From NCBI GenBank assembly GCA_029259935.1, contig JAJDEH010000074.1:1-13442 (forward strand): a stretch of 13,442 bases of DNA, written 5' to 3'. Shown piece after piece: positions 1 through 6,769 of the stretch. Position numbers and translations under genes: made by a program. The notes under the pieces were generated by a model. It saw only the letters and a list, made by a program, of their open reading frames with translations. It searched no databases and was not told where the DNA came from. Position 1 is the stretch's first letter. Every line of letters starts with the position of its first letter. This DNA comes from Planctomycetota bacterium (GTDB lineage: Bacteria; Planctomycetota; Planctomycetia; Pirellulales; Pirellulaceae).

Positions 1-1002
1 CGCGCCCACGACAAGGTCGAGCTTCTTATCCCCGTTAACGTCGCCCACGGCCACCCGCAAGTACGAACAGGGGCGATCCTTGTCGTCGTCGCCGGGTGCC
101 TCCAGGATCATTCGGGCACTTTCAAACTGAGCTTCGCCCAACGTTCCGCTGTTGCGATACCAAACGACGCTCCCGTCCGACGAACCACAAACAAGATCCC
201 AGCGGCCATCACCGTCCCAATCGGCAACGGCGGGACTCGCCGCTCCGCCCGCGACGGTCAATTGCTTTCCATCGGCCTCGATCGGTGTGTTGGCCGTGGC
301 GAAGAGTGGTTTCTGGGAACTACCCTCGTTGATGCGGACGGCCATCTTGCCTCGATATCCACCCAGCAGCAAGTCGAGGTCGCCGTCGTGGTCCCAATCC
401 AGGGCCACGGGATAAACACATAAGTCGCGAGTCGGATCTTCACCTTTGGTTTCACCCCACTCTTTGCCATCGTAATCCCAGAACTCGCCAAGCTGCACGG
501 GGGTTCCGCTGGTGTCTTGCAGGCGCTCGGGCGCTGCGAACTTCTGTTCACCTTGACCGTACAGCACGTAGACAAAACCTTCAAAGCAACCCGACACGAT
601 ATCCAGTTTTCCGTCCTTGTTGAAGTCCACCAACTGGGGACTGATCGTGCCACATCACCAGTGCGTCAGCTTGATGTCTGCCTCGGCGGTTTGCAGCGCG
701 ACCTCAGGTTCAAACTCGAACGACTTGGCACCTTTGGTTTGTCGCGCGAAAAAGATGCGTCCCTCGTAGCTGCCCGAAACAAGATCCAAAAGGCCGTCGC
801 CGTCCAAGTCGGCCAAATCGGGACCCCGCAGCGAAGGCGTGGCGGGCAGCCGAATCGCCTTGCCAAGTTGAAGTCCATCCGACTTGGATTCGTCACCAAG
901 TCCTTGGGAAATGCTCGCCGCGCTCAAAGCCAGAAAACAGCACGCCGACACCGAGCAGCGCCAAAACCCTTGCGACATCACATCCTTGAAGACCTTCATC
1001 AT
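1..1002 (-). CDS. Exported FG-GAP/VCBS repeat protein with one in-frame TGA; 3' end off window
   Basis: The reading frame opens at ATG 1002 (MMKVFKDV), preceded by a GAGGTG ribosome binding site, and runs to the left edge without its natural stop. Residues 13-35 form a signal peptide (CSVSACCFLALSAAS core), so export is expected. Five FG-GAP/VCBS blade motifs of the type D-x-D-x-D-G-x-x-D-L follow: DLADLDGDGLLDLVSG near residue 63, then QLVDFNKDGKLDIVSG, VALDWDHDGDLDLLLG, AVADWDGDGRWDLVCG and VAVGDVNGDKKLDLVVG. Such repeats form calcium-binding beta-propellers, and planctomycetes carry many of them; the specific role is unknown. Codon 116 (655-657) is TGA, in the context THW-TGA-CGTISPQ. The frame continues intact for 218 codons after it with strong blade motifs, so the stop is either recoded (selenocysteine candidate) or a single nonsense mutation or sequencing error. 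An alternative start at 1056 adds 18 non-hydrophobic residues and is less likely. Confidence 0.85.
624..657 (-). promoter_or_regulatory. In-frame TGA plus downstream hairpin (SECIS-like candidate)
   Basis: The TGA at 655-657 is codon 116 of the FG-GAP gene. On the sense (minus) strand, 12 nt after it, the segment 642-624 folds as AGUCCCCAGUUGGUGGACU: a 7-bp stem with one bulged U on the 3' side and apical loop AGUU. The loop begins 20 nt after the UGA and has G at its second position. Bacterial SECIS elements are known to lie just downstream of UGA with roughly this spacing and a G in the first two loop positions. This is a structural match made by eye; hairpins of this strength can arise by chance in GC-rich coding DNA. 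Confidence 0.4.
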
Positions 1003-1404
1003 CGTTACACCTCGTAATGAAAAGAGAAAGCGAAAAGCTGAATCGCGTCGAGCCAACCTTGGAAGTGCTGTGATTCATGTCCTTGCCCTACTCACAGTCT
1101 ATCGGATTCGGTCGAAAAACATCAAGTTTGCCCGTGACCCGCCCCCCGGTACATCGATCGGCCACCCGGAATGAACGCGTTGCGGGGTCACCCTTGAGCG
1201 GTGGGCGAAAGACGTATTGAACTAAAACCGCGGCTTTCCGAGCCATTCTGACGCGCCCAAACAATTGCCCCCCACACGAATCGGCCACGCTTGAAATTCC
1301 ACCCGAAAGATTGCATTCTAGTATGAAGAGGGAATTCCCACCCGATCGCCGGATGGCCCTCTTTTTCAATCGCCTTTCGTTGTTCGCAATTCTGGAGTTT
1401 CCGT
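1003..1404. other. Intergenic region between divergent genes
   Basis: About 400 nt separate the divergent FG-GAP and PhyH genes, so both promoters should lie here. A TTGAAA at 1291-1296 could be a -35 box, but no well-spaced -10 partner is clear. A perfect 10-bp palindrome GGGAATTCCC lies at 1330-1339, about 65 nt before the PhyH start; its meaning is unknown. No RNA gene or convincing small ORF was seen. Confidence 0.4.
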
Positions 1405-2289
1405 GTGACGGTTGATCTTTCCACGCAACACCAACCTGTCTCGGACTTTGTCCAATTGCCCCAGACGGAGAGCGAGTGGAATTCATTCCGCCTGTCGCCG
1501 GAACAGGTCGATTTCTACCACGAGCATGGTTACGTTGCCGGCGTGCGGATTCTGAGCGACGCCCAAGTGGAGACGCTGCGAACCGAACTGGCCGAATTCT
1601 GGCAGCCCGATCATGACGGCCGTGAGTTGTGGTATGAGTATCACACGAACGAGTCGGCCGCGCCCGACGCTGTTTTGTTTCACGCGCTGGGTGCTTGGCG
1701 GATCAAGCCCGGCTTTCACGACCTGCCGTGGCATCCCGCTTTCACGGTGCCGGCCAGCCAGCTACTGGACGGCGCGGTTCGATTTTGGCACGACCAATTG
1801 TTTTGCAAACCGGCGCGGCACGGCGGAGTGGTGGCCTGGCATCAAGACTACTCCTACTGGACCCGCACCAAGCCGATGGCTCACCTGACATGTTGGATCG
1901 GATTGGACGACAGCACCCAGGGGAACGGCTGTGTGCGCTATGTACCCGGCAGCCATCGCTGGGATCTGCTGCCGATCACCGGATTGGCCGGAGACATGCA
2001 GGCCATACGCGAAGTGCTGACGGAAGAACAATGGGATCAATTCAACAACCCGGTCGCCGTTGAATTGAAAGCCGGCGAGTGTTCGTTTCATCATCCGCTC
2101 ATGGTGCATGGAAGCTTTGAAAACCGCACCGCTGGTTCGCGACGGGCCACGGTCATCAACGTCTTTCGAGACGGCGTGCAAAGCGCCTCCGACCAACCGC
2201 TGTTGTCAGGAGTTCCCCCGGTGGCCCCTGGCGCGCGAATGAACGGCCAGTTCTTTCCGCTGCTGTATTCGCCCGGCCGGTCGGTTTGA
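1405..2289 (+). CDS. Phytanoyl-CoA dioxygenase (PhyH) family Fe(II)/2-oxoglutarate oxygenase
   Basis: This 294-residue protein starts at GTG 1405, seven bases after a GGAG ribosome binding site (1394-1397). It shows the PhyH jelly-roll signature. The metal-binding H-x-D is in [10 protein letters not shown] (His146, Asp148), the distal His is in HHPLMVHGS (His235), and an Arg at 246-247 ([10 protein letters not shown]) is placed to hold the 2-oxoglutarate carboxylate. The segment [15 protein letters not shown] before the distal His is also typical. Family members hydroxylate an aliphatic carbon using O2 and 2-oxoglutarate in the cytoplasm. The substrate cannot be told from sequence; bacterial paralogues act on many lipids and natural products. 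No signal peptide is visible. The length is normal for the family and all iron ligands are present. It ends with TGA, showing that TGA works as a stop in this genome. Confidence 0.93.
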   Translation: MTVDLSTQHQPVSDFVQLPQTESEWNSFRLSPEQVDFYHEHGYVAGVRILSDAQVETLRTELAEFWQPDHDGRELWYEYHTNESAAPDAVLFHALGAWRIKPGFHDLPWHPAFTVPASQLLDGAVRFWHDQLFCKPARHGGVVAWHQDYSYWTRTKPMAHLTCWIGLDDSTQGNGCVRYVPGSHRWDLLPITGLAGDMQAIREVLTEEQWDQFNNPVAVELKAGECSFHHPLMVHGSFENRTAGSRRATVINVFRDGVQSASDQPLLSGVPPVAPGARMNGQFFPLLYSPGRSV

Positions 2290-2332
2290 GAACGATATTT
2301 AGAAAGTTCCTTCACAACTAGTCGATTGATTC

Positions 2333-3259
2333 ATGCCCATTCAAATTCAATGTCCAAATTGCCAGGCCCGACACCAAGTCAATGACAACATGGCGGGGAA
2401 GCGGGCCAAATGCCGCTGTGGTGCCGCCATTCAGATTCCGGCACAAGGCCAAGCCGTCGCTCCGGCGCGGGCCGTTCCCGCGCCGCAACCCACCGCTTTG
2501 GCTCCGTTCAAAAATCTGTCCGACGACGAAATGGATGACTTGTACGGTTCGAGTCCGCAACCCGATGCGCTGGGTGCCGGAGCGGCCGCGGTGCCCAACG
2601 CGGCGCCGCCCCCAGCGAACATGGTTGGTGCCGAACAAACCAAGGCACCCGTGGAGGACCCCAACGCGCCCAAACCGGTAACCGGCAAGGACCGCCGCAT
2701 CGCCATCATGGGAATCGTGGCGGGATTTTTTTCCGTTCCCATGGGAATCACGTTGTTTGTCATCATGTTACTGTTCTTATTCTTTTCGATGGCTGGCCCC
2801 CCCGTGGATGACGACGAGGCGGGCGGTCTGATGGATACCGTCCCACGGTTGGCCAACGCATGCTTGACGTTGGGCGCGCTGGGAATGATCGTTGCGGGAA
2901 TTGCAGTGCCAATCCATGGATTCAACGAATTAAAGGGCAGATTGCCAAAGTCCAACATGTTTTATTTGTTCGGCACGTTTGCCCCGCTGCTGATCATCGC
3001 GGGCGTGGCAATAAATAGCACTCTGACAGCCGTCACGGACTATGATGACGACGTTAAGGCCGCGGAGGACGAAATCAGAAAAGAAATGGGGGGAAGTGAT
3101 GAGAAGATTGTATTGAACTACGCCCCGCTATTACTTCGCTTAATTTTGTACCTGTTCCTGGCGTTTCTCAAGGTAGTCGGAATGTCCATCATTCCCGGTT
3201 TCCAAATGTACGTTTGCCGCGCGCACACACCTCCGAAAAAACCGGAAGAACCACTGTAG
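2333..3259 (+). CDS. N-terminal zinc-ribbon, multi-pass membrane protein
   Basis: This 308-residue protein begins 43 nt after the PhyH gene. Residues 5-30 form a small zinc ribbon of the MJ0042/planctomycete type, with ligands Cys7-x2-Cys10 and Cys27-x-Cys29. A low-complexity Pro/Ala-rich linker (about 40-115) follows, then four predicted membrane segments at about 122-154, 173-197, 209-234 and 265-295. The loop between the third and fourth is acidic (DYDDDVKAAEDE). The arrangement of cytoplasmic zinc finger, flexible linker and membrane domain is common in planctomycete proteins of unknown function, so no activity is assigned. The ribosome binding site before ATG 2333 is weak. It is probably co-transcribed with the dioxygenase and the CPXCG gene 18 nt downstream, but no functional link is visible. 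Confidence 0.85.
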   Translation: MPIQIQCPNCQARHQVNDNMAGKRAKCRCGAAIQIPAQGQAVAPARAVPAPQPTALAPFKNLSDDEMDDLYGSSPQPDALGAGAAAVPNAAPPPANMVGAEQTKAPVEDPNAPKPVTGKDRRIAIMGIVAGFFSVPMGITLFVIMLLFLFFSMAGPPVDDDEAGGLMDTVPRLANACLTLGALGMIVAGIAVPIHGFNELKGRLPKSNMFYLFGTFAPLLIIAGVAINSTLTAVTDYDDDVKAAEDEIRKEMGGSDEKIVLNYAPLLLRLILYLFLAFLKVVGMSIIPGFQMYVCRAHTPPKKPEEPL

Positions 3260-3277
3260 TCGAGCGGCCCATAGTCA

Positions 3278-3460
3278 ATGGACAACGAAGCCACCTATGT
3301 TTGCAATGCCTGCGGCGAGACAATCGTGGTGCCCGTTGATTTGTCGGCGGGTTCGACGCAGCAATACGTCGAGGACTGTCCCGTCTGTTGCCGGGCCAAT
3401 GTGATCCACGTCGAGATCGACGAAGACGGACAGACGCGCGTGGCGAGTGAATCCGAGTAA
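3278..3460 (+). CDS. CPXCG-motif cysteine-rich small protein
   Basis: A 60-residue acidic protein with two Cys pairs, Cys9-x2-Cys12 (CNACGE) and Cys34-x2-Cys37 followed by another Cys38 (DCPVCC). The layout matches the short Cys_rich_CPXG family, with YxCxxCGE near the N-terminus and V-E-D-C-P-V-C in the middle. These proteins are assumed to bind one zinc as a stand-alone ribbon; their role is not established. Here the second pair reads CPVCC, where the family usually has CPxCG, a small departure. The gene lies 18 nt after the membrane protein and 28 nt before the next gene (or overlaps it if that gene's upstream GTG is used), so an operon is likely. Confidence 0.85.
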   Translation: MDNEATYVCNACGETIVVPVDLSAGSTQQYVEDCPVCCRANVIHVEIDEDGQTRVASESE

Positions 3461-3488
3461 AACCGCGGCCGCGATCAAGGCACTGCTA

Positions 3489-4028
3489 ATGGAGTCCCAA
3501 TGCTCAACTTGTGATCACGTGCGCGAAGTGACGTCAGGCACCGGTTCCAAGTTCTTGCTCTGTCGTCGCTCGCAATCCGATCATCGCTTTGCCAAGTATC
3601 CACCTCAGCCGGTGATGCGATGCGAGGGGTATGAACCAACTTCCACCACGGCAACTTTCGTGCTGGACATTCTGCCAGACAAGTTCGCCATATGCCGCCT
3701 CGCGGCGGATGCCAGTACTCCCGATTGGGCGCGGGGCAGCTTTGTGTCCGTCAGCCGAACGACCGAGGAACTGAGCATTGTCTGCCCACAATCGGCGGTC
3801 CCAGCGAACACTCGCAGTGACATGGATTGGCGCTGCTTGCGCGTTGCCGGTCCGCTAGAGCTTTCGCAAGTCGGCGTGCTCGCGGAATTGAGCCAAACGC
3901 TGACATCGGCGAGCGTGCCCTTGTTCGTTATTTCGACGTTTGATACCGACTACCTACTGGTCAAGGAGGACGATCTGGAAGCCGCCATTGCTTCGCTATC
4001 CACCGCTGGGCACGTCTGTCGGCGTTAG
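3489..4028 (+). CDS. Zinc-ribbon–ACT (CASTOR-like) fusion protein
   Basis: A 179-residue protein with two parts. Residues 1-50 hold Cys5-x2-Cys8, Cys25 and Cys45 with the phrase FAKYPPQPVMRCEGYE, which resembles a short Cys-motif domain seen as stand-alone proteins in planctomycetes. Residues 56-179 match ACT_7/CASTOR-type tandem ACT proteins: an N-terminal half (LDILPDKFAICRLAAD, then SVSRTTEELSIVCP) and a C-terminal ACT with LFVISTFDTDYLLVKEDDLEAAI. ACT domains of this type bind amino acids, and the bacterial ones are mostly uncharacterised. I chose ATG 3489 because AAGG sits 8 nt upstream and the Cys motif follows at once. GTG 3447 would add 14 residues and overlap the CPXCG gene by 14 nt. 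The frame is unbroken, so the fusion appears real. A metal- or redox-linked amino-acid sensor is only a guess. Confidence 0.82.
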   Translation: MESQCSTCDHVREVTSGTGSKFLLCRRSQSDHRFAKYPPQPVMRCEGYEPTSTTATFVLDILPDKFAICRLAADASTPDWARGSFVSVSRTTEELSIVCPQSAVPANTRSDMDWRCLRVAGPLELSQVGVLAELSQTLTSASVPLFVISTFDTDYLLVKEDDLEAAIASLSTAGHVCRR

Positions 4029-4078
4029 CCTCGATTACCTCTCCTGGGCGCGGAACATTTTTCGGCGGTTGCCCTCGA

Positions 4079-5134
4079 TCACTTGGTCCGCTTCTTCAGA
4101 TCCGGATTCGACCGACCCATATAACCAATTCGCCCCAGCAGCGAATTCTTCGGTCCGGCGGACGAAAAAACGCCTCGCTTGCCACCCCGCTTGATCGTCG
4201 TGTAGGCCCAATCGGCGCGGTAAATCCATGGGTCCTGGCTGCAAGCGGTGATCGTCGACTTCCACACCTGCATCGCTTCATCTCTTTTGTCTAGATGGAA
4301 CAGCGCCAAACCCTCGTAGTAACGTGCTTCGGAATAGCGGTCGCTTTCCTTCGGAAAATCCTTCAGATGGCCGACCAGTAATTCGAACTTCGCATCCTGC
4401 CAATGTCGATAGGCCCGTTCCATGCGAACATCGTCAGCCAGTTTCGCATCCGCGACTCTCGCGAACATTTGCTCGGCGGTCTCCCAGTCGTTGTCGAACC
4501 GAGCCAAGCGGCCCAGCAAAAAATAGGCCGCCGCCGAGTCCACTTTCAACAACACTTGGCGGGCTTGATCGTGCCGCTGCAAGTCGATCAAAATCCGCGC
4601 CCGCTTCAGCGGATCCAACTCGCTCGCTTCTTCTCTTGCCGCAACATCGTACTGAGGATGCTTCTTCAGTACTTCCAGCATGACGGCCAGTACTTGCTCT
4701 TCAGTCGCATAATTGCTGACGTGTCCCAGCACCTTGCCCTTCGCCGTCATGAACAACAACGGCGGCGTGGGGACCGCGCGGCCACCGAGCTCTTTTCGAG
4801 CCGCGATAACGAACTTTCGAGCATCCGGATCACCCGCCGCCCCTCGATCCGAGAGATCAAAGTAAAACGGAACGAAACGTCGATTCGCCAAGCCAACGAT
4901 GCGTTCGTCCGAGAGCGGACCCGCTCTCAATACCTCGGCGGCCGGTCACCAACCGCCATCCGGCGTCGTCCCGAAGGCGACCGGCTTGATCATCAACAGG
5001 CGGCTCTTTGACTGGGCCGTTTCCGCTGCCTTGGCAAACGGCAATACCCAATGAAGTCCCGTCTTGTCTTTGGACAGCGGGTGGTCCGGCACATCCGCGC
5101 CAACCAATGCCAAGCCGATTAGAATGGCCGTCAT
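4079..5134 (-). CDS. Thioredoxin-7/TPR protein with in-frame TGA at the catalytic Cys position (candidate selenoprotein)
   Basis: The frame starts at ATG 5134, with a GAGGGAG ribosome binding site 9-15 nt upstream, and continues to TGA 4079-4081. It is interrupted only by TGA at codon 63 (4946-4948); read through, the product has 351 residues. Residues 1-15 (MTAILIGLALVGADV) are a short signal-like segment. Residues 27-160 match the thioredoxin_7 fold: LHWVLPFAKAAETAQ helix, LLMIKPVAF strand, GGW-TGA-PAAEVL active-site position, then FVPFYFDL and the cis-proline region VPTPPLLFM. The W-TGA aligns with the W-C of thioredoxin W-C-x-x-C; the second Cys is Ala. Residues 185-320 look like TPR helices (YFLLGRLARF, YYEGLALFHL). 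A short product from TTG 4930 would lack the fold's first half, so it is unlikely to be the real gene. A nonsense mutation remains possible. Confidence 0.85.
4911..4948 (-). promoter_or_regulatory. In-frame TGA with SECIS-like hairpin, GGUC apical loop
   Basis: On the sense (minus) strand TGA occupies 4948-4946. The stretch 4928-4911 then folds as GAGAGCG-GGUC-CGCUCUC: seven perfect base pairs, extendable by two U·G pairs, closing a four-base loop GGUC. The loop starts 25 nt after the UGA. From established knowledge, the E. coli fdhF SECIS apical loop is also GGUC closed by G-C-rich pairs, 18 nt after its UGA, and bacterial elements tolerate about 16-37 nt. An alternative fold pairs CCGAG (4939-4935) with CUCGG and leaves the same loop. 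The match is strong but judged by eye only. Confidence 0.55.
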
Positions 5135-5245
5135 GTGGTTCTGCTCCCTCTTTTTATGAATGATGTTGCGTTCAATTCGCTACTGTCGCGTTGCCAACAG
5201 CGACTCATTGTATCTCGGTTTTGCAGGCTCGTCTCGCAAATTTCC

Positions 5246-5276
5246 TTGGCTGGAACTTAGCAACACGATGTAAAAT
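5246..5276 (+). promoter_or_regulatory. Possible sigma-70 promoter for the 5306 small membrane gene
   Basis: TTGGCT (5246-5251) and TAAAAT (5271-5276) are spaced by 19 nt, somewhat long, and would place a start about 22 nt before ATG 5306. The -10 box is a good match and the -35 only partial. Confidence 0.3.
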
Positions 5277-5305
5277 AGATCGTCCTAGCCTCCGGAACTC
5301 AACGA

Positions 5306-5512
5306 ATGCCAATTCTCCCCATAATCCTGTTCGCTGTTTCACTGCTATTTCTTGTTGCCGAATTGTGGTCCGGAATCGCCGTTACGGGATGGCAAGGAGA
5401 GCATCCGTATATTGAACGCGCTAGCAGGCCGGGGCCCTATTGGATGGCTATGTCCTTGCACATTCTCGTGGGGCTTGGGCTACCGATTCTTTTCTTTTTG
5501 CTGGGCTTCTGA
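5306..5512 (+). CDS. Small two-segment membrane protein, unknown function
   Basis: A 68-residue protein with two clear hydrophobic helices: residues 2-20 (PILPIILFAVSLLFLVAEL) and 47-67 (ending LPILFFLLGF), joined by a short polar loop containing PYIERASRPGPYW. The composition is that of a genuine small inner-membrane protein rather than a chance ORF, and a possible promoter lies just upstream. I recognise no family. The ribosome binding site is weak (CGGA). It stands alone on the plus strand between divergent minus-strand genes. An imperfect terminator-like hairpin (CTCCGG 5527-5532 with CCGGAG 5541-5546) follows the stop, but without a T run. Confidence 0.6.
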   Translation: MPILPIILFAVSLLFLVAELWSGIAVTGWQGEHPYIERASRPGPYWMAMSLHILVGLGLPILFFLLGF

Positions 5513-5687
5513 TTCGAAGCGATTGACTCCGGACAGCACGCCGGAGGTTCTCGAAAATCGATAATCGAGCGTCAGGTTCATGGCAAATCGCCCCCGCGAA
5601 AAGGCCGCCCTTTTCGTTTCGCCTGCCCCGACGAACGATCGAGTGAATTGCACTCGATTCGGCAATGTCATTGTCAAAGTGAATAGA

Positions 5688-6008
5688 TCACATTTTGGGA
5701 GCGTCCCTTGTTTTGCATGGTCTTTCGCCTGAGGACGAGGTCCATCGAATACAGGCAACAACCACCAAAGTGACGCTGGAAGCCACACCAGCAATCATGA
5801 TGACGACAGGAATGGACAGAAGCCAGCGATCGCTAGACCACGTGAATTGAGCCGTCCATTGCCAGATGCTTACAAGGATAAATGCAACAGAAACCGCAAT
5901 AACTACAAGAATCAGCACTCGAGAAAGTGATGAGCGAACGGGTAATTCTTTCTCCGATGAACCGGCATCGGGATCGCTTCGTGGCGCGTCGTATGGGTTG
6001 CTGTTCAT
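5688..6008 (-). CDS. Small planctomycete-type membrane protein (MNSNPYDAP start)
   Basis: This 106-residue protein starts at ATG 6008, seven nt after an AGGTGA ribosome binding site; a GTG directly before it (6011) is a less likely start. The N-terminus MNSNPYDAPRSDPDAG is a familiar opening of small membrane proteins in planctomycetes. Two hydrophobic helices follow, at about 31-49 (VLILVVIAVSVAFILVSIW) and 63-86 (LSIPVVIMIAGVASSVTLVV). The polar N-terminal leader and the short C-terminal tail (ending RDAPKM) are both probably cytoplasmic. No enzymatic motif is present and the role is unknown. Confidence 0.75.
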   Translation of the reverse strand: MNSNPYDAPRSDPDAGSSEKELPVRSSLSRVLILVVIAVSVAFILVSIWQWTAQFTWSSDRWLLSIPVVIMIAGVASSVTLVVVACIRWTSSSGERPCKTRDAPKM

Positions 6009-6038
6009 CACGCATTCACCTAAGCAAATATTTCTCCG

Positions 6039-6158
6039 CTAAAATGGCAGCCGCGGTAAAGTTCGCCCGCGGACTTGCTTCTTGTAGTCGTCGTACCGCG
6101 AACCAAGTTTTTCGTCCAATTGGCTTTCTTCCACTAGGACATGCAATAGAATTCCAAT
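6039..6158 (-). pseudogene. 3' remnant of a methyltransferase-like (PEMT/ICMT type) gene
   Basis: In the frame ending at TAG 6039-6041, about 40 codons have no start of their own and read ILLHVLVEESQLDEKLGSRY followed by DDYKKQVRGRTLPRLPF. The pattern hydrophobic-V-E-E-x-x-L-x-x-x-(F/L)-G-x-x-Y-x-x-Y-x-x-x-V-R is the usual C-terminus of phospholipid/isoprenylcysteine methyltransferase-type membrane proteins. The hydrophobic body of the enzyme is missing. The fragment overlaps the last codons of the ankyrin gene in another frame, so this looks like a deletion or recombination junction. The identification rests on a short tail. Confidence 0.5.
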
Positions 6159-6448
6159 CCGCTGGCCCAGTTGACATTCGCGCCGGCCTCCAGCATCAAA
6201 CGCATGCACTCGACATTGCCGGATGCGCCGAGTACGGGTGAGATATTCTCGTTCCGCTGCAAATCCGGATCCGCCCCTTGTTCCAGCAGATAACGTGTCA
6301 CCGCCGGATCGAAGTTCAGCAGTGGCCCCATTCCATGTTGATCGACACTGTTGGGATTAGCACCCGATTCGATCAGCCGCCTGACAGTCTCCAGGTCACC
6401 CGTGACAGCGGCCTGAACAAGCTCATCATTTCGCGGCATGTCAATCAT
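6134..6448 (-). CDS. Short ankyrin-repeat protein, probably truncated
   Basis: A 104-residue protein with about three ankyrin repeats: residues 8-30 (LVQAAVTGDLETVRRLIESG, then ANPN), 36-63 (ending RYLLEQGADPD) and 70-93 (ISPVLGASGNVECMRLMLEAG, then ANVN). Such repeats form helix-turn-helix stacks that bind proteins; the partner is unknown. It starts at ATG 6448 or ATG 6439; no strong ribosome binding site is seen. After ANVNWASG the next repeat should begin, but the chain ends with LEFYCMS, and the DNA from there matches a different gene tail in another frame. I therefore think its 3' end was lost. No signal peptide is visible. Confidence 0.65.
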   Translation of the reverse strand: MIDMPRNDELVQAAVTGDLETVRRLIESGANPNSVDQHGMGPLLNFDPAVTRYLLEQGADPDLQRNENISPVLGASGNVECMRLMLEAGANVNWASGLEFYCMS

Positions 6449-6676
6449 CGCGGACCACGACAGCTACAGTTGGCATGAAGAGTTCAGCACGGCCCTTTCA
6501 GCAAGCCTTCTCATTCTGCATAGTTCCAGCAAGCTGTCAATTTCGGTGCCCCTGCGTGTGTGGACAGTATTCATGGCGACGCGGCTTAACCGCCTAGCCG
6601 CGACAGCGGTTCCGGAATTGTTGCACAGTTCTTTATGCCGTCGCCGCTTTCGCGGCTCGGTTCGTCACAACGGGAG
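6449..6676. other. Non-coding stretch upstream of the hairpin repeats
   Basis: No credible gene was seen. The plus-strand open frame here (6438-6683) has no ribosome binding site and an unnatural composition. A weak inverted repeat GCGGC...GCCGC lies near 6572-6592, and a CCGC-TTTC-GCGG hairpin near 6644-6655. The region probably holds the promoter of the ankyrin gene. Confidence 0.3.
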
Positions 6677-6757
6677 TCAATAATGGGACTGGCTCCGAGT
6701 TCATTGTGTTTCCGCGGCGGTGTAGGGGATACAACTCGGTGCCTGTCCCATTATTGA
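6677..6757. repeat. REP-like hairpin repeat, copy A
   Basis: Arms 6677-6699 and 6735-6757 are inverted repeats matching at 21 of 23 positions, with a 35-nt loop. The left arm carries the core GGGACTGGCTCCGAG and the right arm CTCGGTGCCTGTCCC; the two mismatches fall in this core. Cores of this kind recur in many bacterial genomes as REP elements mobilised by Y1 transposases (established pattern, assigned here from memory). Confidence 0.8.
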
Positions 6758-6769
6758 CCGAATAGGCCG

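Noticed and set aside
258..653. 131-residue minus-strand open frame
   Set aside because: It runs in a different frame through the FG-GAP gene, whose own frame carries clear blade motifs across the same bases.
1088..1486. 132-residue minus-strand open frame in the intergenic region
   Set aside because: It has no ribosome binding site, a random composition, and overlaps the start of the PhyH gene.
655..4948. Genome-wide reading of TGA as Trp to explain the two in-frame TGA codons
   Set aside because: TGA is the natural stop of the PhyH (2287-2289), SRPBCC (8650-8652), transposase (10108-10110) and thioredoxin-like (4079-4081) genes; Trp is coded by TGG throughout.
5527..5546. Terminator after the 5306 gene
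   Set aside because: The stem is only 6 bp with an 8-base loop and no T run follows, so it is not annotated as a terminator.
5480..5794. 104-residue minus-strand open frame
   Set aside because: It overlaps both small membrane protein genes in other frames and shows no domain or signal.
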